NCBI GenBank assembly: GCA_963978545.1
Contig: OZ021729.1
Coordinates: 87,524,670 to 87,588,669 of the forward strand
Source of the DNA: Linyphia triangularis
Taxonomy: Eukaryota; Arthropoda; Arachnida; Araneae; Linyphiidae
Length of the DNA stretch: 64,000 nucleotides
Direction of reading: 5' to 3'
Made by a program: the position numbers and the translations under genes. The notes under the pieces were generated by a model, which did not search any database, was not told where the DNA came from, and saw nothing but the letters and a program-made list of their open reading frames with translations. Below are positions 34,820 through 45,247 of this stretch, in pieces. Each line of letters begins with the position of its first letter. The first letter of the stretch is position 1.

Positions 34820-35430
34820 CCGTAGAAATGATTACTGCGTTTACTATTGCTCCTGAAATCATGTCATCACTAAATCGTTCTGTCACATTCTTCCACTTAA
34901 TCAAGTTCACATAATCTGTCACACAAGGGTCAAAAGTTGGTATGTTTAAGATACGGATATTAATCGCTAAAAGGGTTTAGGTTGCAGCAGACAGTTTGAC
35001 TTTGCGCAAATTCAAAATTCTTTGGAGGACCGATTCCTTTGTGTTATTTCTGTCGTCAGCTAGCATGGATATCAGGATATTTTCAGGAAAGCCCAAACCC
35101 CCGTTTCAAAAATTACTGGATCAATGACTTTTCAAATCAATTGAGAAATAACGCGATAGAAAGATTGATTAATGCAAATGCTCTGCATCACAGATTACCG
35201 ATTGTTTGGTTTTGATATTGAATCACATAGGTGCCTAGACTTTTACGATGAACGTAATTAATGTCAATAAAGCTTTGGTTGGACTTCTTCTAAGCCAAAT
35301 AGAACATGAGAATTCTGTGGGGGTTGTAAACCACCTTGAGTGGCGAATCTTTCCAGAGTTCCACTTCAACAGTCCTTTGCTGCTTTGTCCGCAGTGATGG
35401 CTACACAAATTTCCATTAAGCACAGTTGAT
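34820..35430 (-). pseudogene. Decayed transposon protein (family uncertain)
   Basis: In shifting frames on the minus strand one reads NSGKIRHSRWFTT, then KALLTLITFIVKV, LADDRNN, ESVLQRILNLRK and TFDPCVTDYVNLIKW. This order resembles an uncharacterised protein family, probably transposon-borne, that I recall from arthropod and cnidarian genomes (RWLTTANR...TLVTFI...DDR...LRRIL). Stops and frameshifts break it repeatedly. It sits inside the 34132-36427 element and is its likely former transposase. Confidence 0.55.
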
Positions 35431-35451
35431 CAGTATTTAAGTCTTTCTTGT

Positions 35452-35612
35452 TACTGGTTAGTGTGCTAGCTTCTAGACCGCGAGGTTGCGGGTACGAATA
35501 CCGGGTAAGACATGGATGTTTGTAAATGTATGTTGGCTTGTCAAATGACGAATGTTTCGGCGCATTATAGCCCTCGTGTTGCTGACGGTGTCAGATAATC
35601 TGAAAACAACCA
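35452..35612 (+). mobile_element. SINE-1 copy 9, head-truncated
   Basis: Begins at 'ctggttagtgtgctagc', so the first ~20 bp of the tRNA-like head are lost. The body is normal. No clear target duplication. Confidence 0.8.
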
Positions 35613-36621
35613 AGTCGACGCATGAACAAAACTTACTATGTGCTTTCCTTGAGATAGCTTTCAGTTAATTTTCTAGCTTTGAAAGCGCGATATTTGTAGT
35701 AGTATGAACTTATTTTTCTCAAAATGTTGGAGTGGTCATTTATTGGTATTAAAGCTCGTTTTCAAGTCTCTTCTAACTTACTTGCAACTTATTGACTCGC
35801 GGAGAAAAGTGTATTTAAATACACTGTACTTTTCTTCTCTTTTTGAATGCCAATATAAGCACCTTATTACGTTTTTCGTACGTAGGAAGCATAATCGTGG
35901 GCATATTACAGCCTGACCCAAATATAGGACAAATCATGTCTTTTCTTAACAACGCCACAGTACAGTATTAGTCCAAGTACACAAACAAACAAATGTCACA
36001 TAATAAAATTGTAATTTAATTTACTTTACAAGAACAGCGCTCACCGATTAGGCGTTGAATTCCGTAAGCCGCTGACACTTGCACTATAGGGTTGTAGGGC
36101 TGATTCAACGGTGATATGGGGGGAGGGAGGGAGTTGGGTCAAAAAAGGTTGAAATGTACATTGTACTACTAATTAGTCAGTAATCATAACTTTTTTATGA
36201 TTTATATTGTAAAAAACAATTATTTTTAGTGTAAAATCATTTAACTAAAATTAGGACTTTTTGCATTTTTTTCGAAAATTCAACTCCTTTGTGGCAGTGC
36301 AAAATTTTTAAATTAATTTTTTTTATTATTTTTTCCCTAATCTCTATATCATAGAACATCTTTTCCCCATAGGTAGGTTTTGATTAATAATATTTTTTTT
36401 TCCTCCATAGAAGAACGATCCGCCCTACTGCATACGTGCCAATATAGAATCAACCTATTTGGCCATTGTAAAACTTCTCCCCAAAACCCTTAAAACTTGT
36501 TACGCCAAGTCTAATAATAAGTAAATAACAAGGTTTTCGTAAGTTTGCATGCCATCTGTGCATTCAGGATGTTCACAACAACGCGTTGAAAAGATTAAGC
36601 AGTTGCGGGTGATGTACTCAC

Positions 36622-36764
36622 GTAAAGCTCTTTCATGAGTATCTCCTCCTGGTAGGTGTCGTCTATCTGGCAGATGGCCTCCCCATTGATCGTCTGCTGG
36701 TACTTGCTCGGGGTGTACATCAGCGAGTCGGGAGTAGTGGTCTGAGTCAGGGCTTTAGGGCTGC
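36622..36764 (-). CDS. Nephrin-like receptor, cytoplasmic exon
   Basis: 143-bp exon. The acceptor is 'ttgtttttccag' followed by GC; the donor is TAC|GTGAGT. It completes a split Gly codon from the transmembrane exon (phase 1) and ends in phase 0. It encodes 47 further residues of intracellular tail: Thr/Pro-rich at first (LTQTTTPDSLMYTPSKY), then acidic (IDDTYQEEI), ending KELY. Four tyrosines, MYTP, KYQQ, TYQE and the terminal Y, are candidate phosphorylation sites; the last forms the YDxV motif with the next exon. No stop and no hydrophobic segment. The GC-rich, repeat-free composition is unlike the flanks. The nephrin-type assignment rests on the whole set of exons; this exon alone would not identify the family. 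Confidence 0.88.
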
Positions 36765-36885
36765 CTGGAAAAACAACACCACGAATGCTCCACGATTATT
36801 ATGCATAACTAGAGAAGGCGCCGATTCTTGACAGTCGCTCACGAATTGCGTTTAATTTAATATCTGAGCAAACTATTATTGTTAA

Positions 36886-37077
36886 AGCTTGGCGTCCACT
36901 AACGCTAAGCAGAGCAGAGCAGATTAGAGCGGAGTGGATTAGAGCCAATTTCAAGGCTGCCAATGTCTACTATAGCACGAGCCATTAGCTACAATGTACG
37001 TTGACAGCCTTGTAATTGGCTCTAATCCACTCCGCTCTAATCTGCTCTGCTCTGCTCAGCGATAGTGGACGCCAAGT
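36886..37077. mobile_element. TTAA-flanked palindromic MITE
   Basis: Arms of about 85 bp are inverted: 'cttggcgtccact', 'gcagagcagagcagatta' and 'gcggagtggattagagccaa'. TTAA is at 36882-36885 and 37078-37081. The centre is only ~20 bp, so the element is nearly a pure hairpin. Few mismatches suggest youth. Confidence 0.88.
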
Positions 37078-37089
37078 TTAAGTGTCGCG

Positions 37090-39430
37090 ACAAGAAAAGA
37101 TGGCAACGCATTTTGAAGATCTAGAAAGGCAGCTGAGCGCGAGAGTATAATAGATGATGTTCGAAAAACAATGCCATTTCGAGATGTCTTAGATTTGGTT
37201 TACCACTTAAGGAGTCAGTTATGTAGGCGCTCTTTTGTAAATATGCAACTCTCTTAATTTCGTCTTAATATTTATTAAAGTAACTAAGACATCAAGAAAT
37301 GTTTTTAATTATTTGAAGTCGGAGTTTTAATTTTACCTTTCAGTATTCCATCCACATCATTACACTTTGCTTCGTCGAAAAAAGAACAATTAAACTTTCT
37401 CTAGAAAGGGTAACTGAAAGTTTCTGATTATAATTAGGATAAGGTTTTTGAAGGGTACTTATTTATAACACAGTCCTAATGCGTATTCCTTTGCGTAAAA
37501 GAGGGAAATCGAAAGGCGGATTGTGACTATCCGACGAAAATCGGAAAGAGGTCTTCTGCAATTTCATCTGATGGGTTTATTCCCCTTCCTTCCCCCCCCC
37601 CCCCCCATGAAAATTTCTAGAATGTCACGTAAAAATATGTTTGGAAGTTAAAAGGAAAGTTTTTTGTTTTTAAAAGAGAGGCACTGGAAAATAAACAATT
37701 ACCACAATATTTATAAAAAAATATTCTCTAATAAGATATTTTGATTATTTTATTACCTTAACGTTTAGAAAACAAGTTAGTAAAACCACAGTTCATAAAA
37801 CACAAACAACAATAAACCGAAACAGCATAGTCAAACTACATAATGAAACATCGAAACAATTTAATGTATGCCAAGTAAAAGCCGAAAAACTTTAAAGTAC
37901 AGCCATTGTTAATGATAACAGTTTATACTTTTAAAAATTCAATTGATATAGTTGTTTTAGAATGTTAACTCTATGTTCAATTCCTCAAGCAAACTGTTGG
38001 CTTTTACTTGGGTTACGGTTACATTTCATAGATGGCAGCACCACAAAACTGATCTAGTTCTAAATATGTTGTGCTTGAAGAAAAAGGAAGGCTGCTTCAT
38101 TTGTGGCATTTATTCCTATTTTTGATAAGAAGATCAAGAAAGAAGAAAAAGAAAAAAGAAAAAAAAATTAGCAGGAAATATTTAATAATACTACTGCAAT
38201 TATTTAATTCGTGTTTGATGTAATTATCTGTTTAATATTGTATCTTTCAGAGGAAGTGGGGTGACATAATTATGGTCAGAAACAATTTTACTGCCGCTTT
38301 TTAAATTTCAAAAATTGTAAAAAATTTCCATGACAAAATCTATCATTAGAATAGTCGGTCATATATTTACCATATACTACAGCTTCGAATAGTGAATTTT
38401 CTTAATGGTTTATCAATAAATTAATAGATGGCAGCAACAATATTCAACTTTTGCACCCTTAAGAAATATTAAATATTTTTTTTTCCTAATTTTTTGCTGT
38501 AATCCAGTCAAAAGTGAGGTGATGGTAAATAAATATGATCCATAAAGAAATTTCTTATTACTATTTTTTTAACGATTTTAATAGTATTACAACATTACTT
38601 AATGAGTAAGACAATATTTCTTTTTTCTTTTGCATTTTCCCCATCGCAAATTTCGAACACTTATTAAACGGCAAACGAATTTTTAAATTAATGGATTTTG
38701 TTCAAATTTCTCGAGCCTTTTCTCCCTTTTCTTTTCTTCTAAAAATCACCAAATACTCGAATCAGTGTAAGAAATTAATAGATTAGATGCATCTCACGCG
38801 CTTAACGTCATTTCGACGATGGTGCTCCATCCGGAGACTACCCCAAAATGATTGTCTCCGGAATGACGAGCCCAATAAACGGCTACTTCCTTTCCACAGC
38901 GATTAGGCTTAACTGAATACGAGGACCATGTGCGGTCATAAATAAAGAAACATGTCAATTGTAATCATTAATATCAGCAGTTTAATGTTCAGTATATTAA
39001 AACATAAAAAATAGATCGTCCGCGGAATGATCCATAATAGATCTCAGTAAAAACACTAATGCTGGCCACTTTACGGTTGGTTGCTGGCACCTGGAAGTGG
39101 TGGCTAAGAGTAGGCAGCGTTTGCCTAACATCGGTTAAATGTAGGCCCATTACTGGCTTGCCAGTATTCTATTTATTTGCTCTCATACGTCAACGCAATG
39201 AGTTGCCAACAATAGCCCATTAATATGCTAGCCACCAATGAATCACTGCTGGCGCGACAGATTGGTAGAGATGCCGTTCGCGCATGCGCGAACTAAGCTT
39301 GTTTATTGACGCCATTGTTGAGCCATTGAAGAAGAAAGTATAAAAGAACGATCGAAGACGTAATACGGAGTGAAATTCAGTTATGATGGAAGAGACAAGG
39401 TAAAAAATATTCTTTTTGTTGCTGTTTTCG
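37090..39430. other. Intronic sequence
   Basis: A poly(C) run is at 37596-37607. No exon or matched element. Weak inverted 'aacgtcatttcg' words at 38806 and 40138 could be the ends of a 1.35-kb element, but arms and duplication are not convincing. Confidence 0.35.
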
Positions 39431-39431
39431 A

Positions 39432-39580
39432 AGCCCAGTGGCGAAGTGGTAGCGTATTGCGCTACCCCGGCACAGGTCAGCGGTTTGATCCCCGGACTGG
39501 GAAAATTTGATTCAGCTTTTCATCCCTTAAGTTGGTCGATTAAATGAGAGCCAATCATGATTGGGAAATAAATTCTAGGG
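39432..39580 (+). mobile_element. SINE with MetaSINE-like central domain
   Basis: The tRNA-like head 'cccagtggcgaagtggtagc' (A-box-like) and GGTTTGATCCC (B-box-like, one change) is closed by 'ggactggga', so CCCAGT and ACTGGG could pair as an acceptor stem. It is followed by 'ttcagcttttcatccctta' and 'ggtcgattaaatgag', which resembles the conserved central domain that I recall from cephalopod and other MetaSINEs. Only one copy here. Confidence 0.6.
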
Positions 39581-39599
39581 TTTCTACGAAGTGTTAGTT

Positions 39600-40740
39600 T
39601 TTAAGTGAGAACACTTTTTTTTTTCTTTTTCTGTTAGTTTTGTTTTTATTTTATGGCGATGCAAACTATTGTGCATTAGCACACATCTCCATAGGAATAA
39701 GGCTAGCTTCAATTAAACAGTGCTCGGTCACTTGTGGCAAGTCAATTTTCAGATAATGGTCACAGTCAGTCACCCAGTGCTGGCCCAGCTGTTTTGTTTT
39801 TTCTGGGATCGATTTTAACGTAACAAATAAAATTATGCTCACTTTTCTTAATGTGATCATGTGCTTTGCACTAAAATCTGAGAAGTTCATCTGTTTACAT
39901 CAGATGGTTACGGTTTCTACGTGAAAAACGTTGACGCCATCGAAATGATGCAAATGTCGGGAACACAGTAAAAAGACAAAATAAATTAAAAAAAACTAGT
40001 TTTTGCAGAAAAGTTCGTTTCTTACTATTTTAAAATATTCATAGTTAGGAATTAGCTAAAATTTGAAAAGGAAATGAAAACAATTGTCGCATACAATGCA
40101 ATGATTGCACTTGATACTTTCCGGGGACAGTCACCGAAATGACGTTCTCGAACTTTAAAATTATTTTTACCAAATTATTTGCACCCATTCTCCTATTTTT
40201 CAAGTTTTATACAAAATCAGTAGGTCTGTATTTATTTTCCATGAGCATGTTCTTTAATTTAATACAAAAAAACACTTGTGACACTTTTTGACCCGTTTCG
40301 TGATTTTAACCCTTATAATATTCCACCGAAAATAAACTTGTGTAATTCATTTCAGCACAATTTCCGACACAAACCATTCATTAATAAACGAAGTTTGTCT
40401 TAGTTTGTTATTCATAGGTTTATAATTCAACAAAAATTCAATATAACCAAATCTCCTTAATCAATTAATCTTATTATAAAAACCCGATATTAAAAATGAT
40501 CAATGAACATTTTGGTATTTCTTATACAATAAAATAGGTACAATTTTCTTTCTAATTGTAGTAGAGACTTACATTTTCTATCCTTGAAAATAATTCGGCT
40601 TTCATTTACATGTAAAAGATGTGAGTATTTGTCAATATCAAACATTTTTCATGAGAACAAATATACAAATTCAAAGAGTTGTCTTCTGAACGCGATGGAC
40701 ACTGAAGTCCATGAATACAAGTAATTCCTAACATCTTCCA
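39600..40740. other. Intronic sequence
   Basis: No exon or matched repeat seen. Confidence 0.35.
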
Positions 40741-40744
40741 AGCC

Positions 40745-41893
40745 CTTTAAATTTGAAACGGCGTTTCGTATAGCCAGGAAAGTAACGTATACCTATAATA
40801 AAGTGAGTATGCTAAATATTTTAAGACAGCTTACAGCGCCCCTAGTGAGTATTTATGGAAGTTACAAAAATGACTAAAAAATAGGGGTGTGGAACATCGC
40901 ACAATTTTCAATTACACTATAGGTCATTGTATTAAAAATTGATATGGTGTTATTTACCTTTTTCATGTTTTCACACATTTAAATAAAAATGAGCAGTTTG
41001 ACGATATTTTTGGCAATAATTTTTGCAAGGGTGGAAAAAAAAATGCTAAGATGGCAAAATTAGCGATGTTATTCGATAAACATTACATTGTGTCATCTTG
41101 TGCGTGAAACAGAAAAAAATAAATCGTTGATGGGCGTTTCTCAAGAAAAAAGAGCTCTGTGTTAAAAGTACTCGTTTTTCAACTGTTTGCGCATTTTAAC
41201 TTCATTTTTACGGGAATTTTGAAGGTGGGGACGATTAGAACACATTAAGAGGCATTAGCACAGAGATTTCAATCGAAATAGTTAGAGACGCTTTATAGCA
41301 ATTGCTGAAAAACGTCACTTTTCATGATTTCACATAATGGGCATGCGCGATTTTGTCGAAAACCTTAATTTTACGTCCAATGGCCCCCACTTATCCGCAC
41401 ACTAAATTCGAACATCGTAGGACAATTTGTTTGGGAGTTCTGCTGACCACGTACACATACATTTATTCTAGACCACTTTTTTGAAATCAGGGTGTTCCTA
41501 AACGGGGGATAATGTTAAATAAAAAATTACCGAATCCTATACTTCAATTACCCTATGTGAACATATGGGTAATTAAAGCTGTACGATAATACACGAGAGC
41601 ACGTTTTTCTATTTCAGGAAGACACTTTTTTGAAGTCGCGAATATCCCATATTTTCAACCACGAATTGTCAGCCAATTTCTCAAATAATTTTATAAAACA
41701 TTTTCCAGTGGATTAGTCGTATTATTGTTGGACTCTTTTGCCAATCTCCTTTAGTCTTTGAGTTATTTTTTGTAACTTCAATAAATCACCGCTAGGAACG
41801 TTGTAAGCTGTCTCAAGATATTTAGCAGTCACTTAATTATACGTTACTTCCCAGATTATATGAAATGAAGTTTCAAATTTAAAAAGACCTTAA
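40745..41893. mobile_element. Inverted-repeat element enclosing repeat A copy 4
   Basis: The left arm (40745-40876) and right arm (41745-41893) are inverted and diverged: 'tttaaatttgaaac', 'agtaacgtata', 'gctaaatatt.t.agacagct' and 'gaagttacaaaaa'. Repeat A copy 4 fills the middle. The ends are unclear beyond the arms. Confidence 0.6.
40882..41600 (-). repeat. Repeat A, copy 4
   Basis: Starts 'ataggggtgtggaacatc' and ends with the palindrome 'attaccctatgtgaacata' + 'tgggtaatt' (about 41554-41581), the counterpart of the GTTAAC palindrome in copy 2. Confidence 0.7.
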
Positions 41894-41899
41894 AATGCT

Positions 41900-42310
41900 A
41901 TTAGAAATCACACTGTATATTTTTAAGTAAAGGAAATCACTTTAGAGTTCTTGAAAACTTACACACGCAGTTGCTGCTAGTGAAGTGTCTCATTTAATTA
42001 CTATATTAGACAAGCTTTCGCATGTTAATGAAAAAATCAGAATGTGTGTAGGCGAAATTATTTTATAATATGAATGAATAATTTTGTGAATAAACTTCTT
42101 GAAAGAGAATACTTTACTTTTTTTTTGTGGGGGGGTATTTTTATTCAATATGTTGAAAAATATCTGGACCTCAGAACAAAAACTAGTCACAACTGGACAG
42201 AAGATAGAATGAGCATAATCCACCTCAACTGGACACTAAATGATGCTCTCTTGAAAAAAACTTTCGATAAATGCTTTAAAAGCTGTTTTTCTTTTTTCAT
42301 GATTTATAAT
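41900..42310. other. Intronic sequence
   Basis: AT-rich, no matched element. Confidence 0.35.
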
Positions 42311-42312
42311 AA

Positions 42313-43284
42313 CATGGTTCGTACACTTGAAGGAGAAAAAAAATTCAAGGACTTTTTAAGCACTTTTCAAGGACGGCGTTATCAACACAAATACATTAAA
42401 AAAAAAAAATCCAATTTTTTTTTATTGGCAAACGGTACATGTTCAAATCGAGTAAATAGGTAAAAAATGTTTTTTAGATTTCATTTAAGAGAACACTTTA
42501 AGGTTACAATAGATAAAAAAAACCTTTCAATATATCAGAAGCAGTACTATGTCTCATAAAAACAGAAGTAAAGTAGCTAGTACTCACTTAGTAACTACGC
42601 CAGTATCGTATGCGAACATCCATTTAATTGTCTCAAATAATAATACAAAAGTCTTATTGATTAAACTGTCTTCCAATCTATTCTGAAGGCTTGATTACAA
42701 ATACTGTAGGATATGCAATTTTTTTCTCCACGAGAAAATTTAGAATTTAAATGCAATCACGTTATCGGTTAACATGCAATTACATAATTTATCAATGTTT
42801 TAATTTAATTCATAAGAGCCGTGATTTTTTTAAAAATATTTTTTAATGTTCATAGTATTTCCGTATCTAAAACTTCGTTTTCAATTACATGCACCTCTAT
42901 CAAGCTGACAACGTTGATTGTTGTGAAATATATCCGCTTTGGGGTATAATTTTTTATAGTTAGAAATAGTTCGAATAATCCCCATCAAACTTCTTAAAGA
43001 AACTAAATCCATTTTTTACTCTTTGTATAGTTTTTAAAGCACTTTCTCCCATCATGACATTTTTGACACACAAAGTACATGGTGCAAAACGCGAATCTAA
43101 CACATAGGCTTCAATATTATATCGTGGTTTTTCTAATCAGCTTGAAATGATATTTTTAGAAAATAAAATGAAATTCAAGCACTTTAAACGTATTTTTGCA
43201 GAATTCAAGGTTTTCAAGCACTTGAAAATGAAAGATTTTTTTTTTCAAGCACTTTTCAAGTTTTTTAAAAACGCACGAACCATG
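42313..43284. mobile_element. MITE with CATGGTTCGT ends
   Basis: Ends CATGGTTCGTACACTTGAAG and CGCACGAACCATG are inverted. Both sub-terminal regions are dense in 'ttcaagcactttt' / 'aaaagtgcttgaa' words in opposite orientation. 972 bp, no coding. Target duplication unclear. Confidence 0.7.
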
Positions 43285-43324
43285 AATAAGATAGTATACC
43301 AAACTTTAACACGTTGAGTGCAGC

Positions 43325-43572
43325 GTCAGTCTCCGATGCCTTCCTCATTTACAATTAAAGAGCGGTAGGTTACCAAGAATGCTCATTATTTAGTAACTTT
43401 TATGACAAATTTGGCAATCGAATTTAATTCAATTAATTCGAAGTGGATTTAGCAGTTTCGGCCATTTTTGCCCCAGCAGACCAGTGGATTCATGATCAAC
43501 TACTGTTTCTATTCTATATAAAAAAAAAATCAGAATGATGTTCGATGGAGTTGCGGTCACTTCTCGGATTAC
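43325..43572 (+). repeat. Repeat B, copy 4, next to a splice donor
   Basis: Single right arm: 'aatgctcattatttag', 'cagtttcggccatttttgcc', 'atgttcgatgg', then the terminal 'cttctcggatta'. It ends about 10 bp from the 5' splice site of the transmembrane exon. Confidence 0.65.
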
Positions 43573-43583
43573 ATGGTACTCAC

Positions 43584-43769
43584 CTCTCCCGTGGTTTCTG
43601 CTCTTCCGCCTCTTGATGAAGCAAGCGACGAGGACGATGTTGAGGACGAGGAGCAGTGTCCCTACTACCGACACCACTACTAGCAGCAGACGAGGCAGTT
43701 CGCCGTTCTTGTCACTCAGTGCATCCTGGCTGGCACCGGTAGGCGACACCTGACCTACACCACGCCACT
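43584..43769 (-). CDS. Nephrin-like receptor, transmembrane exon
   Basis: 186-bp exon, phase 1-1. Acceptor 'gtctttttcag' followed by AG; donor GAG|GTGAGT. It encodes a short extracellular linker (WRGVGQVSPTGASQDALSD), then one hydrophobic helix from about residue 26 (LPRLLLVVVSVVGTLLLVLN, continuing IVLVACFI). A basic stop-transfer cluster KRRKSRNHGRG follows. This is the topology of a type I membrane protein with the N-terminus outside. It directly follows the FnIII exon in phase, as in nephrin, where a juxtamembrane FnIII domain precedes the single membrane span. The exon is GC-rich in an AT-rich intron. The helix alone does not identify the family. Confidence 0.9.
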
Positions 43770-44367
43770 CTGAAAAAGACACATGGTCGAGATTATTGCA
43801 ACACAGCACCAATTTTGTTACCATTGGGCCCAAGGGTATTGTTTTCAATTGTACAAAAGTGTGGCCCGGTGTCCGTCCCCGCTTAATGTCTGGGCATGCG
43901 CAGGAGAGGCATTGTGTGGACATGCGCTTGTTCCGCCTGCTTGTGTAAAAAGAGATGTATGCTGATGTTGTTCAGTTGTATTGATGTATCGTTTTTTTTT
44001 TGTTTGTTTTTTGTATAACTTCAACAACAAAAAAAAAATCTTTGTAATGGACATGGACATAAAGCCCAAGGTAAACTGAATATCGTCCCTAAGCCTATTC
44101 TTTTTCTTTAGTTATATGTTTTCTTTCTTGCAGTCGCCTCTCTGACTATTTCAAAGGTTAAGTGTTATATCGCCTAAGTCTGTTAAATTCGTCTGTATAA
44201 AGTTAAGTATGCCAATGGGGCATTTTATTAAAATAGATGTTTCACTGTGCTATAGAATTCATGTTAAAGCATTTATTCTTGACTAGTATAAAAGGAGTTT
44301 GAGCGTATAAAATCCCAGAGTAAAGTAATATACAAAGCAAAACGCATTTCTTCCTAACATACATACA

Positions 44368-44548
44368 TTGGTTGGTTGTATTCAGATTATCTGGCGCTGT
44401 CAGCAACACGAGGGCTATAATGCGCCGAAACATTCGTCATCAGACAAGCCAACATACATTTACAAACACAAATGCCCAACACGGGACTCGGAACCCGCAA
44501 CCTCGCGGTCTAGAAGCTAGCACGCTAACCACTATACCGTTTGGTCGG
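44368..44548 (-). mobile_element. SINE-1 copy 10
   Basis: Full length. The perfect 15-bp duplication CCTAACATACATACA is at 44353-44367 and 44549-44563. Confidence 0.92.
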
Positions 44549-44887
44549 CCTAACATACATACAAACTATATCTAATATAACAAACTATAAACTTAATAAA
44601 AACTATTATATTATATAAACTTTATGAAATCAAATAATAGACCTAATTTGATTGGGTCAGGCCGTTTTCAATAACATGAACTTAATTTGGAAACGCACAC
44701 ACAAAAGGTGCGCACGTATCAGGAAACTCTTTTTTTTAATGCAAAGTTTTTCAAAAAAGGGAATCCTTAACTTTGAAATTATATAAGTAAGAGAAAGAAG
44801 GAGACAAGATGATGTGTTGGATATACAGATACGGAATTTTAAATACACTGGTTTGCAAAATCAATTGATGAATAGGATTGTTTTTTG

Positions 44888-45067
44888 TTTGTTTGTACGC
44901 TCAACGACCTATTTTGGTGCACAATAACGGTTAATCAGGCCGGGACCTACAGATTAACGTGGATTCCGAACCACAAGGAACATCCCCACCCAACCCTGGA
45001 TTTGAACCCGACACCTTTGGCATGCGAGGCTGGAGTGTTAACCCCGTAAGCCATCAGGTTGGCGAAG
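44888..45067 (-). mobile_element. SINE-2 copy d
   Basis: The best copy of this family. The minus-strand head has B-box-like GGGTTCAAATCC, then 'gttgggtgggg', 'ggttcggaatccacgttaat', 'aggtcccggcctgatta', 'ccgttattgtgcacc' and 'aggtcgttgagcg', ending in a (ACAA)n tail. Target duplication not resolved. Confidence 0.75.
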
Positions 45068-45084
45068 GCTAAATATGATTTACC

Positions 45085-45247
45085 GATGAGAGGTGTATTT
45101 TCATTTGTATCATCAATACACAAAACTGGTGGATGTGGGGTACTAAAAACCCATCTGTGTATCTTGCGAAACCATTCCATTCTGCAAAAGTGACCGTTTG
45201 AGCTGCATTTGCCAATAAAGGAATCGGAGGAACTTTTCCAGTGAAGG
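45085..45247 (-). pseudogene. Possible decayed coding fragment, unidentified
   Basis: The minus strand reads FPFTGKVPPIPLLANAAQTV and TFAEWNGFARYTDG. After a one-base shift it continues as STPHPPVLCIDDTNENTPLI. The two frames together look protein-like in composition, unlike nearby ORFs. I do not recognise the family. The frameshift rules it out as an intact exon. It may be a transposon or retrocopy relic. Confidence 0.3.

Larger units (their letters stand above)
34132..36427. mobile_element. DNA transposon, 2.3 kb, decayed
   Basis: Inverted ends TAGGGTGGATCGAAAAA and GAACGATCCGCCCTA lead into arms of over 100 bp ('ctatggggaaaagatgttct' in both). The 8-bp duplication TTGCATAC (34124-34131) / CTGCATAC (36428-36435) has one mismatch. 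It carries a broken coding region on the minus strand and a nested SINE-1. The TAGGG ends and 8-bp target fit hAT, but the protein is not a standard hAT transposase that I recognise. Confidence 0.8.
23985..36621 (-). other. Nephrin-like gene, last intron (12.6 kb)
   Basis: The minus-strand intron opens with GTGAGT at 36621 and closes with the acceptor at 23985. It holds the hAT-like element 25211-27588, three repeat A/E copies, family D copy 2, two SINE-1 copies, a LINE RNase H remnant and most of the 2.3-kb transposon at 34132-36427 with its own SINE-1. No further in-frame exon recognised. Confidence 0.75.
36765..43583 (-). other. Nephrin-like gene, intron (6.8 kb)
   Basis: Between the transmembrane and cytoplasmic exons. 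Contains a TTAA-MITE, a MetaSINE-like SINE, the inverted-repeat element around 40745-41893 with a repeat A core, the 42313-43284 MITE and a repeat B arm reaching almost to the donor. Confidence 0.8.

Noticed and set aside
39432..39510. A genuine tRNA gene at the MetaSINE-like element
   Set aside because: The ends can pair, but the anticodon arm does not fold cleanly, the B box has a change at a conserved position, and a SINE-type body follows.
38801..40155. Element with aacgtcatttcg inverted ends
   Set aside because: Only about 12 bp match, arms do not extend, and no target duplication is seen.
43770..43923. N-terminal extension of the transmembrane ORF upstream of 43769
   Set aside because: The ORF runs through a clear acceptor (polypyrimidine, CAG) into intron. 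The phase from the FnIII exon fits the acceptor, not the extension.
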